From assembly GCF_003316845.1 (NCBI RefSeq), contig NZ_QMIK01000002.1:124001-188000 (forward strand): a stretch of DNA of 64,000 nt, written 5' to 3'. Below are positions 25,681 through 35,105 of the stretch, one piece after another. Below the pieces are notes generated by a model, which was not told where the DNA came from, did no database searches, and saw only the letters and a list, made by a program, of their open reading frames with translations. The number at the start of each line of letters is the position of its first letter. The first letter of the stretch is position 1. Position numbers and translations under genes: made by a program. The DNA comes from Cognataquiflexum aquatile (lineage in GTDB: Bacteria > Bacteroidota > Bacteroidia > Cytophagales > Cyclobacteriaceae).

Positions 25681-26457
25681 CTATTTTTTCAGAGTAATAA
25701 TGATTGCTCCGTTTTTGGCTTTTTCCCCAAATCTTATGGTTGCTGATTCACCCTTCAGGACTTCAATGCTTTGAATATCATCGGGTTTGATTTTATCAAA
25801 ATCAAAAAATTCTTCTAATCCATTATTTGTTTTAAGGTAGAAAATCGGGTTATCCCCTTTAGATTTTGGATCCATTTGGAGATAAATCTTAGACTTTGGA
25901 TCTGAGTTGATAACCCATGAATCTGAGGCGTCAGGTGTGACAGTTACACCTTTGACCTGACCTTGGATAGAGGAACCTGGTGTTGGTCCTGTACCAACTC
26001 TAATCTGCGGACTTGTATTTTGAAATGTAGACGGGATCTTTGCTGGAGAAGCATATAACATCCAATTTTTGGATCCATTCAAAGAAGCTTGTTGGTTTTC
26101 TGTCAGCTCATTTTTTATGGCAACCAATGTACTGAGCTGCTTTTTCTTCAAGCGATTTTCTATGTCCAAAACAACATCCATCTGCTTGGAAACAGCTACC
26201 GCATCAGGTTTGGATTCTGCCAGAAGTTTTTTCAGCTTTTCAGTGGCCGCATCCAGATCCCATTTGAGCGTACTGAAGTCCGCGGCGTTGGTACTGTGGA
26301 TTTTTTTGATTTTCTCAGCTTGGGCATCAGAAAGGGAGATTTTATCTCTGTTTTTCATGACGACATCGGCAGAGTAAAGGTATTCCTGAAACATGTCTTG
26401 GGCATTGCCCAAGCTTGCGGTGAGGAATAGGAGGATGAAAAGGGAATTCTTTAGCAT
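25681..26457 (-). CDS. periplasmic LTxxQ-type protein with a plug-like C-terminus
   Basis: A 258-residue exported protein (signal peptide MLKNSLFILLFLTASLGNAQ). Residues 35-130 form a helical hairpin resembling Spy/CpxP/CnrX sensors (ISLSDAQAEKIKKIH, later LTENQQASL). The last 40 residues match the end of a TonB-receptor plug domain (IKPDDIQSIEVLKGESATI, then KAKNGAIIITLKK). The combination is unusual. It is the third gene of an ECF sigma operon (sigma, membrane protein, this protein), the order used by CnrH-type systems, so a sensor role is likely by inference. Confidence 0.8.
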   Translation of the reverse strand: MLKNSLFILLFLTASLGNAQDMFQEYLYSADVVMKNRDKISLSDAQAEKIKKIHSTNAADFSTLKWDLDAATEKLKKLLAESKPDAVAVSKQMDVVLDIENRLKKKQLSTLVAIKNELTENQQASLNGSKNWMLYASPAKIPSTFQNTSPQIRVGTGPTPGSSIQGQVKGVTVTPDASDSWVINSDPKSKIYLQMDPKSKGDNPIFYLKTNNGLEEFFDFDKIKPDDIQSIEVLKGESATIRFGEKAKNGAIIITLKK

Positions 26458-26480
26458 GGTCAGAAAGATTTATTGTTGGT

Positions 26481-26801
26481 TTAGTATTCGGTCAAAAGGG
26501 AGGAAGTGGGAGATTCCCATGTTTCTAGGTATGTCTTTTCTTCGATCAGGATTTGTTGGTTGTCATTTTCATCTTTTTCAAGCGTGATAATGATTACCTC
26601 GGCCGGAGGATTGAAATCCTGTTTTTGCTGGGGCCAAAGGAAATACCCCAAAGCCAAAGAAGCAGCTATCCCAAACGGAATCCACCAATTGATGCCACTT
26701 GGTTTTGTTGGTTCTGGGAAAACTGGAATATCTATCTTCAGGTCCTTCTCCTTTAATTGATCAAAGAAGCTTTGAATTTCTCTATCGGATTCGTTTCTCA
26801 T
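26481..26801 (-). CDS. single-pass membrane protein, probable anti-sigma factor
   Basis: A 106-residue protein. ATG at 26801 shares bases with the sigma stop (TGATG), so the two are translationally coupled. A cytoplasmic N-terminus of about 38 residues (SDREIQSFFDQLKEKDLKIDIP) precedes one membrane segment (NWWIPFGIAASLALGYFLW) and a short acidic periplasmic tail. Size, topology and position right after an ECF sigma gene fit a small anti-sigma factor, but no zinc-binding anti-sigma motif is visible. Confidence 0.72.
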   Translation of the reverse strand: MRNESDREIQSFFDQLKEKDLKIDIPVFPEPTKPSGINWWIPFGIAASLALGYFLWPQQKQDFNPPAEVIIITLEKDENDNQQILIEEKTYLETWESPTSSLLTEY

Positions 26802-27283
26802 CACTTTTCGATTCTTGTTTTTTCAATCCACTCTTTCAATTTTTTCTTTCCCCTGTCATAATGGGTCCGCACCGTGCCGATATGCAACTGCATCACCTCG
26901 GCACATTGCTCCAAAGTCATGTTGTGGTAGAATACCATCAGCAACACTTCCTTTTGCCGTTCCGGAAGCGCCTGAAGCAAAGCCTCATGGGAATCATTTT
27001 CCGGATGATCATCCTCATAAGCCATGTCGGCTAGGTGGTCCAATGAGGTGTTTTTACCTTCCTTTCTCAATTCCTCGTAGGCCGTAAACCTGATCACTGA
27101 AAACAGCCAGGTTTTGACTTGGGACTTTTCCTTATAGACAGCTTTGCCTTCCAATATTTTCAGATACACAAGCTGCAGGACATCCTTGGCCCGATCATCA
27201 TCAAATGAGCAACACTGCCGCGACCAATGGTAAGCTTCGGAATGAAGTTCTTTGAGTATGGTTTCGAGCCAGTGTTTTTTCAT
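26801..27283 (-). CDS. ECF RNA polymerase sigma factor
   Basis: A 160-residue ECF sigma factor. Region 2 covers about residues 12-75 (DDDRAKDVLQLVYLKILEG, KSQVKTWLFSVIRFTAYEELRKEG) and region 4 about 100-155 (LPERQKEVLLMVFYHNMTLEQCAEVMQLHIGTVRTHYDRGKKKL). It leads a three-gene operon with the membrane protein and the LTxxQ/plug-like protein. It belongs to a different subgroup from the sigma factor at 38875-39435. Confidence 0.9.
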   Translation of the reverse strand: MKKHWLETILKELHSEAYHWSRQCCSFDDDRAKDVLQLVYLKILEGKAVYKEKSQVKTWLFSVIRFTAYEELRKEGKNTSLDHLADMAYEDDHPENDSHEALLQALPERQKEVLLMVFYHNMTLEQCAEVMQLHIGTVRTHYDRGKKKLKEWIEKTRIEK

Positions 27284-27607
27284 TTGTACTCCTTTGTTTC
27301 AAAAAGTTAAGATTATATGACAAGCCGCTCAGGTTATTTTTGAAAGTTGAGAAAAAAAGATGGATATGCGCTTCTTTGCCCGCGGCCCCATATTCTTCTT
27401 CAATCGGGACGGAAGACGGAAGTAGGAAGACGGATGTACAGGGCATTTAAGCCGGCAGACACTAATTAAAATGGATATTCAATCTACAGGTATCATTGCG
27501 TACATGGATAAAAAAAGGAAATAGGAAGCATAAATCCTATCAAGAAAGAATAATGTTATTTCTCAAATTTTTCAAACCAATAAAACCCTGTTTACCTTTG
27601 GCCCACT
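27284..27607. other. 324-base spacer between divergent genes
   Basis: It contains the upstream region of the minus-strand sigma operon and of the plus-strand VOC gene. A low-complexity purine stretch with repeated GGAAGACGGA/GGAAGTAGGAAGACGG words lies at 27411-27438. Short open frames here are not credible genes. No clear promoter could be assigned. Confidence 0.5.
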
Positions 27608-28000
27608 ATGAAAAACCTGATCAACAAAGTCCACCATATTGCCATCATCTGTTCGGATTACAGGAAATCAAAAGCGTTTTATACAGAAGTTTTGGGCTTT
27701 GAAATCACCCGCGAAGTTTACCGTGAGGAGCGTGATTCTTACAAGCTAGACCTTTCTTTGAATGGGCAATATATTATCGAATTGTTTTCATTTCCGGATC
27801 CGCCGAAGCGGATTTCGAGACCGGAAGCTACGGGATTGAGACACTTGGCCTTTGAAGTGGGGGATTTGGAGGCGGTTTTGAAAAAGTTGAATGACTCAGG
27901 AATTTACTTTGAACCTGCCAGAACAGATGAATTTACAGGCAAAAGATTCACCTTCATTACCGATCCGGATGGATTGCCGATAGAGTTTTATGAAAAGTAA
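27608..28000 (+). CDS. VOC-family protein (glyoxalase/bleomycin-resistance fold)
   Basis: A 130-residue single-domain vicinal-oxygen-chelate protein with two beta-alpha-beta-beta-beta halves. Metal-ligand candidates are His9-10 in VHHIAIICSD, Glu59 in YIIELFSF, His in GLRHLAFEV near residue 78, and Glu126 in GLPIEFYEK. It resembles the YaeR/GloA2 group of small bacterial VOC proteins. Substrate is unknown; methylglyoxal or a related aldehyde adduct is possible. It is a single-gene unit as far as can be seen. Confidence 0.87.
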   Translation: MKNLINKVHHIAIICSDYRKSKAFYTEVLGFEITREVYREERDSYKLDLSLNGQYIIELFSFPDPPKRISRPEATGLRHLAFEVGDLEAVLKKLNDSGIYFEPARTDEFTGKRFTFITDPDGLPIEFYEK

Positions 28001-28094
28001 AAGTGCCCAATAAATGATTGGTTCTATGGGTATAGGGTTTCATGCATTTCCAAAAAAATTAGGTATTTTTCAGCCACCTTTATAAGCCCACCTC

Positions 28095-28544
28095 ATGAAA
28101 CCTAATCCCAAAACCAAGGAATTGGCCTCCAAAAGAAATAAAATCATCCTGTTTTTTGCCCTGATTATAGTTCTGACTTCCGCATTTGCCGTCAAGAAAT
28201 TATTTTTCACAGATTCTGCTTTTGACAAACAGTTGGCGTTGCTCTCCACAGAAATCAACAAAACCACACCCATTTTGGTGGATCAAAATACCCGTCTTGA
28301 CCGGACAGAAACCAAACGTGGCGAAGTATTTCTTTACCATTACACCCTTGTCAACATGGAAAAAGGGAATTTTGAGGAAGACGAGCTAAAAGAATTTCTC
28401 CGGGCACAGATCTTGGACAATATCAAAAACAATCCCGATCTGCAGTATTTCAGGGCACATGGCGCTGCCATGACTTATACCTACAAAGACAAAAATAACG
28501 CCCACCTTTTTGACCTCACCTTCACCTCCGATGATTATCGATAA
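28095..28544 (+). CDS. membrane-anchored protein of unknown function
   Basis: A 149-residue protein with one N-terminal membrane segment (residues about 16-33, IILFFALIIVLTSAFAV) and a soluble domain outside the cytoplasm. The soluble part (LDRTETKRGEVFLYHYTLVN, later MTYTYKDKNNAHLFDLTFTSDDY) resembles the small DUF-type domains with a pilus-subunit-like beta sheet seen in many Bacteroidota, but I cannot name a family. It may be transcribed with the two lipoprotein genes that follow. Confidence 0.7.
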   Translation: MKPNPKTKELASKRNKIILFFALIIVLTSAFAVKKLFFTDSAFDKQLALLSTEINKTTPILVDQNTRLDRTETKRGEVFLYHYTLVNMEKGNFEEDELKEFLRAQILDNIKNNPDLQYFRAHGAAMTYTYKDKNNAHLFDLTFTSDDYR

Positions 28545-28641
28545 ATCGGTAACATTCCCTGAATTTGAAAAACATATGCTTTAAGCAAGATTTTGTTACC
28601 TGCTTTTTTCTTAAATTTTGGGTAAAATTAACCCCAATTCT

Positions 28642-29469
28642 ATGAAGCTATTTTTCACGATGGCATTTATCATTGCCGCATGCTCCAACAATCCTTCAGA
28701 AACTGTGGAGAGCATGCCGGTGGAGTTCAATGAAATCATAGAAGCGCCTCCCACTGGACAAGCTGACGCATCGTCAGAAAAGCTACTTCTTTCACAGGAT
28801 ATCAGCCAAAAATTGGTCCGGTCAGGAGGAATTAATTTCCAATCCGAGGATATAGAAAAGGATTATGCCAAGATCAAAAGCATGCTTGGGGGATTCAATG
28901 CCTACCTGGAAAATGAAAATCAAAACAACGACAACTACCGAAAAAGCTATAATCTCAGCATCCGCGTTCCTTCTGAAAGGTATGACAGTTTGTTGAATTC
29001 CATTTCCGGAATTGCTTTTAAAGTAGAAAGCAAATATTCGAATGTCGATGATGTCACCGAAAGGTACTATGACCTCCAAAACCGCATCCAAAACAAAAAG
29101 GAACTTGAAATCAGGTACAGGGAAATATTGTCCAAAGCCAATCAGGTCAAAGACATCCTCGAAATCGAGCGAAACCTCAACGAAGTCCGGACCGATATCG
29201 AGATGATGGAAGGGCAGTTCAATTTCCTCAGCAAGCAGATCCAATTCAGTTCATTGCAGGTGCAGTTTTACGAGGAATTGCCTTATGAACTCAATTCTCC
29301 CAAAAAGAAGGGATTTTGGGTGAGGGTATTTAATGCTTTGGACAATGGATGGCAGGTATTCCTGACCGTTTTGGTTGGATTGGTGACCCTTTGGCCATTC
29401 TACTTTGCCGGAGCGCTGATCTTTGTTTTGGTAGTATATCTCAAAAGAAGAAATAAAAAACATCCATGA
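28642..29469 (+). CDS. DUF4349 domain-containing lipoprotein
   Basis: A 275-residue lipoprotein; ATG at 28642 begins a signal (MKLFFTMAFIIAACSNN, lipid Cys15), so the earlier in-frame start at 28618 is rejected. DUF4349 covers about residues 55-260: KLVRSGGINFQSEDIEKDYAK, a long coiled coil (DLQNRIQNKKELEIRYREIL, EIERNLNEVRTDIEMMEGQ), and a C-terminal membrane segment (VFLTVLVGLVTLWPFYFAG) with a basic tail. The function of DUF4349 is not known to me. It overlaps the next gene by four bases. Confidence 0.87.
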   Translation: MKLFFTMAFIIAACSNNPSETVESMPVEFNEIIEAPPTGQADASSEKLLLSQDISQKLVRSGGINFQSEDIEKDYAKIKSMLGGFNAYLENENQNNDNYRKSYNLSIRVPSERYDSLLNSISGIAFKVESKYSNVDDVTERYYDLQNRIQNKKELEIRYREILSKANQVKDILEIERNLNEVRTDIEMMEGQFNFLSKQIQFSSLQVQFYEELPYELNSPKKKGFWVRVFNALDNGWQVFLTVLVGLVTLWPFYFAGALIFVLVVYLKRRNKKHP

Positions 29470-30461
29470 ACCTTGTCAGATTTTTTATAATCCCGGTAGC
29501 TGTTTTCTTATTTGTTTCCTGCGCGAGTATTCAGGATTCGAACATCAACCTGCGTTTGGATAAAAGCAACTGTTTTCAGGAATTCTATTACGATTATGAG
29601 GAAGATCAGATCCCTCTTCCTTTGCATACGATAGCTATTCCTGAAAATATTTCGGCAAATTTTTCCCGAACAGGGATCAACATCGCCAATGCTATGGGAA
29701 TATTAGAACTTTTGGAAAGATATGTTCAAAGCCTGGAAAACCTTAATTCCAATCCCAATACTGAAACTAGACTTAAGCACCTGGAATTATATCAAAAACT
29801 TTCGCATAGGATAGCGTTTGCGGAATTGGAAATTTCCTCTGAGTCAGCTGAACTCGAATGTGAAGAAGACCGCGCGGATCAGATCGCCAAATACCTCAAA
29901 GCAAAAGAAGGCGACACTGACACCAAGTTGACTGTGGCCTCGATTGTCATCGGAGCAGTAGGAGCCATATTGACTACGGTATTTTTTGACAGTGGCAAAA
30001 CACCGGAATACATCGCTCTGAGTGCCGGGATTTTGGGAGCAACTTTGGGTGCGATGATTTTGGTAAATAAAAAGAAAGTCACTTTCCAACATGAAAGGAA
30101 CCATTTACAGGAAATTTGGGAAGGACCTGCAACCTCCAAATATTTTCCTGCCTCAGTGTGGTATTATCTCAATTATGTCTATCCTGAAAAAGAAGAGCAG
30201 GTCTCCAAAAGAGAAGAAATCATTGAAAAATGGATGGGATTGGGCATATTCGAAGATCTCAAGCCAAAAGACAAGGAAGTACTGACTCAGAAATTTTTTG
30301 GAAAAGGCGGTGTGTATTTATCTGATGAAATGTCCGAAAGGGCCAGCATGTACGACCAACTCGGTTCACAGATCAATCTCATGATGCAGGACTTAAAAAG
30401 TCTTTCGCGCGAATTGGAAGTATTGCAAGCGAAGAAATTTCCAGAATTCAGACAAAACTGA
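29466..30461 (+). CDS. lipoprotein with a glycine-rich membrane hairpin, unknown function
   Basis: A 331-residue protein starting in the ATGA overlap with the DUF4349 gene. The lipoprotein signal is MNLVRFFIIPVAVFLFVSC (Cys19). Residues about 155-200 hold two hydrophobic glycine-rich segments (VASIVIGAVGAILTTVFF and IALSAGILGATLGAMIL), like a glycine-zipper hairpin. The flanks are helical and charged, and the C-terminus (LGSQINLMMQDLKSLSRELE) looks coiled-coil. No family recognised. Coupling suggests it acts with the DUF4349 protein in the envelope. Confidence 0.78.
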   Translation: MNLVRFFIIPVAVFLFVSCASIQDSNINLRLDKSNCFQEFYYDYEEDQIPLPLHTIAIPENISANFSRTGINIANAMGILELLERYVQSLENLNSNPNTETRLKHLELYQKLSHRIAFAELEISSESAELECEEDRADQIAKYLKAKEGDTDTKLTVASIVIGAVGAILTTVFFDSGKTPEYIALSAGILGATLGAMILVNKKKVTFQHERNHLQEIWEGPATSKYFPASVWYYLNYVYPEKEEQVSKREEIIEKWMGLGIFEDLKPKDKEVLTQKFFGKGGVYLSDEMSERASMYDQLGSQINLMMQDLKSLSRELEVLQAKKFPEFRQN

Positions 30462-30506
30462 TTGCCTCAATTCCGGATTTCAAATTTTCCCTTCTTATTA
30501 TTGATT

Positions 30507-31799
30507 TTATCCTTTGGATATCCTTTCCAAACCATCCAATAACTTATCCAGATCTGAGATTTTGGTATAGACATGGGGCGAAACCCTCACGCAATTGATA
30601 TCTCCGTATGAAATCGGAGAGGTTTGGATTTTGTGCATTTTCATAAGCTTATCGTAGAGGTCCGACGGACTGACTCCCTCTATGGAAACACATGCCAAGG
30701 CGCAGCTATACTCCATTTTCAAGGAAGTATGTAGCCTGACTTTTGGAATTTCAACCGCCTTTGTTGCCCAATAATCCTTCAGGTACCGGATCCTTTCCTC
30801 TTTTCTTTTTGTGCCAATGGCATTATGAAAGTTGAGTGCTTAACCAATTCCCTGCTCAATCGGGAAACTCCTTGTACCTAGGCTTTCAAATTTCCGGATA
30901 TCATCACTCTTCGGATCTCCTGCGCATACCAATGGCCACACCTTGGAAATTTTATCTTTTTTGATCCAAAGCATGCCACTCCCGATAGGGGCAGAGAGGT
31001 ATTTGTGCAGGCTGGTGCCAAAATAATCGCCCTCTAGGTCAGGAATGTTGAATTCCAAAAGCCCATAGGAATGCGCCCCATCAATGATAACTTCTATTCC
31101 CCTGTCATGTGCCATCCGGGCAATCTTTTGGACGGGCATGATCTGTCCTGTCCAATTGACAACGTGCGTGAGGTGGAGAATTTTGGTTTTTGGCGTGATC
31201 GCATTCCGGTAAGCAGCCACAATTTCGTCATCATTTTCAATGGGGAATTTAAAGCTCAGTTGCTTGTACACGATCCCTTCCCTCATCTCGCGCTGTTTCC
31301 AGGCCATCATCATGTTTGGATAATCCTGATGGCTTCCGATCACTTCATCGCCCCTGTTCAGGTCAAGACCATAAATGACGGTCACCAATGCTTCGGTCGC
31401 ATTTCTGTTGACCGCGATTTCCTCCGGGGAGCAGCCACCCAATTTTGCAAGGCTTTCCCGTAAGTTTTCCCTGCCCTGATCCAAAATCCGCCACATGTAA
31501 TACGAAGGTCCCTGATTAGACATGAGGTTAAATTTTTCCACTGCCTGCTGGACTACTATCGGACTTGGCGAAACTCCCCCGTTATTCAACATGATAATTG
31601 GATCAGAACTTGCGCTATAGCCCTTTTGGATCACAGACCAATAATCTTCATTGCCGGCCATTTCCAAAGGAGAGATATTCTTATAATCTTCTGCTAGATT
31701 GCCCCATTCAGCAGCATGGAGGTGGTTAAAGAGGCTGTTAGCCGAAAATGCTCCCGCTAGGACTCCGGCTTTTTTGAGAAATGTTCTTCGGTCAAACAT
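30507..31799 (-). pseudogene. class-V aminotransferase (isopenicillin-N-epimerase-like) with an in-frame stop
   Basis: The gene starts at ATG 31799 (MFDRRTFLKKAG, a twin-arginine-like signal). The PLP lysine is in GTSLHKYLSAPIG, and the PLP-binding DGAHSYG is intact. After PIEQGIG a TAA at 30840-30842 stops the frame, yet the same frame continues to 30507 with a proper C-terminal domain (ALNFHNAIGTKRKEERIRYL, later YGDINCVRVSPHVY). One base change (for example GAA to TAA) explains it. Without the stop the protein would have about 430 residues. It may be a recent pseudogene, a truncated but translated protein, or a sequencing error. Confidence 0.85.
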
Positions 31800-31970
31800 T
31801 GAAAAAGGTTTCATGCTGCAGAAGCTAAAAATAATTTTGCTTTTAAGCAAAACTGCCAGAAAAAATGATTCCTGGCAGCCTTTCACAAACGAAATTTACA
31901 ATAGGTTGAAGAGTAATGATCACAGTAAAAACTTATGTTTTTTCCCCATTTAAAGAGTTTTTACAATAGA

Positions 31971-33194
31971 TCAAGCTTTTGCACTACCTCTTATTTTCAT
32001 ATATAGTTTTTCCAAATCTTCTCTAAATAAAATCTGAGGAACAGGATATAGAGGGTTGGCTTCCGCCAATGCCCTGCTGATCATTTCAGGCAAATCGCTT
32101 TGTTTGATTTCCTCAATGTTACTTTTTATACTCATTTTTTTGTTCATGTCTTTGAGGTATTGGACAAAAGCATTTGCTTTTTGGGTAGTGCCTTGGTTTC
32201 CTTTTGCAATCCCCAAATGGTCTGCAAGTTCGGCCAACCTACCGCTTGCAGCAGTTCCATAGAATTCCAACACATGGGGCATGATGATGGCATTGGCTAA
32301 TCCATGGGGATAGCCATAAAAGCCACCTATTGTATGCGCTATGGCATGTACATAACCCACATAAGCGCGGGTAAATGCTACTCCTGCCAGATATGACCCT
32401 TTAAGCATGGCAGCCCTGGCATTTAGATCCCCCGGGGAATTGTATGCTTGAAGCAAGTTTTGGTGAATGAGTGTAATTGCTTCCAAGGCCGCTTTTCTTG
32501 TTTCTCCGGTGTTGCTTCTGCCAATGTAGGATTCTACCGCATGGGTCATGGCATCCATGCCGGTCGCCGCTGTGATATGAGGCGGAAGCTTCAAGGTAAG
32601 TTCAGGGTCTAGTACCGCGTAGTGGGGAATAAGGCAGAAATCGTTGATGGGATATTTTTCGTGTGTTTCACTGTTGCTGATTACCGCAGCCAAAGTAACT
32701 TCACTGCCTGTACCCGCAGTAGTAGGTATAGCAATAAGGGTCGGTATCTTGAAAATCACTTTCAAAACACCCTTCATTTTAGAAACCGGCTTATTGGGAC
32801 GGCTGACTCTCGCACCGACTGCCTTGGCACAATCCATCGGAGACCCACCGCCAAATGCAATGATGGCTTTACAATCATACTGATGATAAAGTTTCAACGC
32901 CTCTTCGACATTTTCAATAGTTGGATCCGGCACGGTTTTATCAAAAACAGCATATTTACAGCCATTGACACCAAGTTCTCTGATCAGACCTTCCAATAAT
33001 CCCAACTTCATCAAAGTACTGTCTGTCACGATCAGAACGTTTTTGATTTTTAATTCTTCAAGCAAACCTGGCACTTTCTTTACACTTCCCGGCCCTTCCA
33101 ACAGCGTAGGTTTTCGCCAGGGAAGCAATGGCATTGCCAGTTTAAAAACTGTTTGGTACACCCTGTAATAGGAGCTTAGGATTAAATTTTTCAT
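31971..33194 (-). CDS. iron-containing alcohol dehydrogenase
   Basis: A 407-residue group III alcohol dehydrogenase; ATG 33194 (MKNLILSSYYR) is used, as the ORF upstream of it is unlikely. The NAD-binding GGGSPMDCAK near residue 115 and the metal-site segments GMDAMTHAVESYIG and YVHAIAHTIGGFYGYPHGLANA are present. It oxidises or reduces a primary alcohol/aldehyde pair in the cytoplasm. It lies 125 bases downstream of an aldehyde dehydrogenase on the same strand; together they could carry an alcohol to the acid. Substrate is not readable. Confidence 0.92.
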   Translation of the reverse strand: MKNLILSSYYRVYQTVFKLAMPLLPWRKPTLLEGPGSVKKVPGLLEELKIKNVLIVTDSTLMKLGLLEGLIRELGVNGCKYAVFDKTVPDPTIENVEEALKLYHQYDCKAIIAFGGGSPMDCAKAVGARVSRPNKPVSKMKGVLKVIFKIPTLIAIPTTAGTGSEVTLAAVISNSETHEKYPINDFCLIPHYAVLDPELTLKLPPHITAATGMDAMTHAVESYIGRSNTGETRKAALEAITLIHQNLLQAYNSPGDLNARAAMLKGSYLAGVAFTRAYVGYVHAIAHTIGGFYGYPHGLANAIIMPHVLEFYGTAASGRLAELADHLGIAKGNQGTTQKANAFVQYLKDMNKKMSIKSNIEEIKQSDLPEMISRALAEANPLYPVPQILFREDLEKLYMKIRGSAKA

Positions 33195-33278
33195 TTCAGT
33201 ATTTAAGGATTTAAAATGCGGAAAATCAATCAAAACAAAGATTGCATTGATCGTAAAGGGGGAAATCAAAAGAGGAAA

Positions 33279-33300
33279 CCTCTAAAAACCTCTTTAGAGG
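33279..33300 (-). terminator. weak hairpin after the aldehyde dehydrogenase gene
   Basis: CCTCTAAA / TTTAGAGG form an 8-bp stem with a 6-base loop, 20 bases beyond the stop of the minus-strand aldehyde dehydrogenase. On the minus strand it is followed by a T/C-rich tract rather than a T run, so termination may be partial. Confidence 0.5.
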
Positions 33301-33319
33301 AGCACATGCAGATTCCCAA

Positions 33320-34744
33320 TCAAAACCATTTCAAGAGGCCATCAATTAACATTTCCTTTGTTTTGTTATAGGGAGGGAACAAAGGTGTAACGGCGGTGAA
33401 GCCGACCCTTTGCTTGAGAACTGACTTTTGGTTGGTAAATTCCAAGAACCCAAAATGGCCATGTGACTTACCTATCCCTGAATTATTCACACCCCCGAAA
33501 GGAAGCTCAGGATGGATAAAATGCAGGACACAGTCATTGGCGACAGCGCCACCTGAACTGGTCTTCCTGAAAATGTATCCCAACTTCTTATCACTCTTGG
33601 AAAATGCATAAAGGGCCAAAGGCTTGGGCATTTTGTTGATAAAATTCAGGGCATCATCTATGTTTTCATAGTCCATGATGGGCAATATGGGGCCGAATAT
33701 TTCATCCTCCATTACCATCATATTTTCTTTGACCATCGTAAGGATTGTTGGTTCTATGAAATTTTCTTCCGGTATATTTTTACCACCTTTGGCAAGTGTT
33801 GCGCCGTTTTTACAGGCTTCCTCCACGAGTTGATTGAGTCGGTTGAAATGCCTTTCATTGACTATCCTGCCATAATCGGCACTTTTTTCTACACCTTGTC
33901 CGTCGCTGGAATACAGTGTATCAATGGCTTCATTTAAATTTTGGACAAATTCATCCCGTAAGGATCTTGGCACCAAAACAAAATCAGGTGCTACACAGGT
34001 CTGTCCACAATTGATAAATTTGGTGGAGGCAATTTTTCGGGCTGCGTCCTTCAGATCGGCATCAGGCGCAATGACAACAGGTGATTTACCACCCAACTCC
34101 AAAGTCACAGAACCAAGGTGGTCGGAAGCTGATCTCATGACAATCTTCCCAACCATAGGACTTCCTGTAAAAAAGATATGGTCAAAGGGCTTGGCAAGAA
34201 GCAGCTGACTGGCTTCAAGCCCACCTTCTATCACGCTGACCAGGTTTTCATTGAAAAGTTCGCTGATCATTTGTTTGATCAGGGCAGAGGTGTGCGGTGT
34301 CATTTCCGAAGGTTTGATCATCACTGTACATCCCGCACTCAAAGCGGATACCAACGGGCATATTGCCAGATTGAAGGGATAGTTCCATGGAGCAATGATG
34401 AGACTTGATCCTTTCGGTTCAAATTGGATGTGTGCCTTTGTGCCCAAAAAAGTGACCGGAGTAGGAACCCGTTTGGTTTTCATCCAGTTCTTCAGGCATT
34501 TGATGGTATGCTTGGCTTCGGAAAGCACCGGATAGATTTCGGTGATATCAGTCTCGGTATAAGGTTTCCGATAATCGGCATACATGGCTTTTTTGATATC
34601 CTCCCTATGTTCCAAAACCCAGTCATGGAGACTGCGTAAGAGTCCAATTCTTTCTTCAGCAGTACTGGATCTCATATTCAAAGAATGAGTTTTTTGCAAA
34701 TCGAAAACCTTATCTATTTCGGTTTTCATCAATTCAACTTCCAT
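33320..34744 (-). CDS. aldehyde dehydrogenase, class-3/fatty-aldehyde type
   Basis: A 474-residue NAD(P)-dependent aldehyde dehydrogenase without the N-terminal extension of classical types. Catalytic Cys250 is in NCGQTCVAPDF, the general-base Glu in TLELGGKSP, and the nucleotide-binding FTGSPMVGKIV precedes it. The C-terminus (LFPPYNKTKEMLIDGLLKWF) is the amphipathic tail of class-3 enzymes acting on fatty or aromatic aldehydes. MEVELMKTE at 34744 or the Met five residues later could be the start. It pairs with the Fe-alcohol dehydrogenase downstream. Confidence 0.92.
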   Translation of the reverse strand: MEVELMKTEIDKVFDLQKTHSLNMRSSTAEERIGLLRSLHDWVLEHREDIKKAMYADYRKPYTETDITEIYPVLSEAKHTIKCLKNWMKTKRVPTPVTFLGTKAHIQFEPKGSSLIIAPWNYPFNLAICPLVSALSAGCTVMIKPSEMTPHTSALIKQMISELFNENLVSVIEGGLEASQLLLAKPFDHIFFTGSPMVGKIVMRSASDHLGSVTLELGGKSPVVIAPDADLKDAARKIASTKFINCGQTCVAPDFVLVPRSLRDEFVQNLNEAIDTLYSSDGQGVEKSADYGRIVNERHFNRLNQLVEEACKNGATLAKGGKNIPEENFIEPTILTMVKENMMVMEDEIFGPILPIMDYENIDDALNFINKMPKPLALYAFSKSDKKLGYIFRKTSSGGAVANDCVLHFIHPELPFGGVNNSGIGKSHGHFGFLEFTNQKSVLKQRVGFTAVTPLFPPYNKTKEMLIDGLLKWF

Positions 34745-35105
34745 TTTTTTCTACATTTTGATAAGGAAACAATTTTCATCCTTAATATTTAGAAACCAAC
34801 CTTTTTGAAATCGCTTGTGGCCTTTTTTCAAATAAAGATTCAATCATTCATCGAAATTTGGCAAGATTATCCAAAGATTCTTTTCTGGAAACAATAAGTT
34901 TGATGGATAAACAAAATTTCTCAAAAAATTGAAAAAACAGAAGTTTCTAATCTAAAAAGCAAAACCTAGCTTTTTAATATTCGGTAAAAATGCCATTCAT
35001 TATATCTGTGCTTTTCTTGAAACTTTTGGGATTCCGTGCATGCATCAGGTGGTAAAAAGATTCCAAATAAGTATATTTTAATAAATCTCAATTAAATATT
35101 CACGT
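34745..35105. other. 361-base AT-rich spacer between divergent genes
   Basis: It must contain promoters for the minus-strand aldehyde dehydrogenase and the plus-strand arylsulfatase. It is AT-rich with several A and T runs, and I see neither a gene nor a convincing TAnnTTTG box or operator. Confidence 0.5.

Noticed and set aside
27496-27702. 68-codon frame before the VOC gene
   Set aside because: It overlaps the VOC gene in a wrong frame, and the VOC start at 27608 is supported by its fold. Nothing supports the extra frame.
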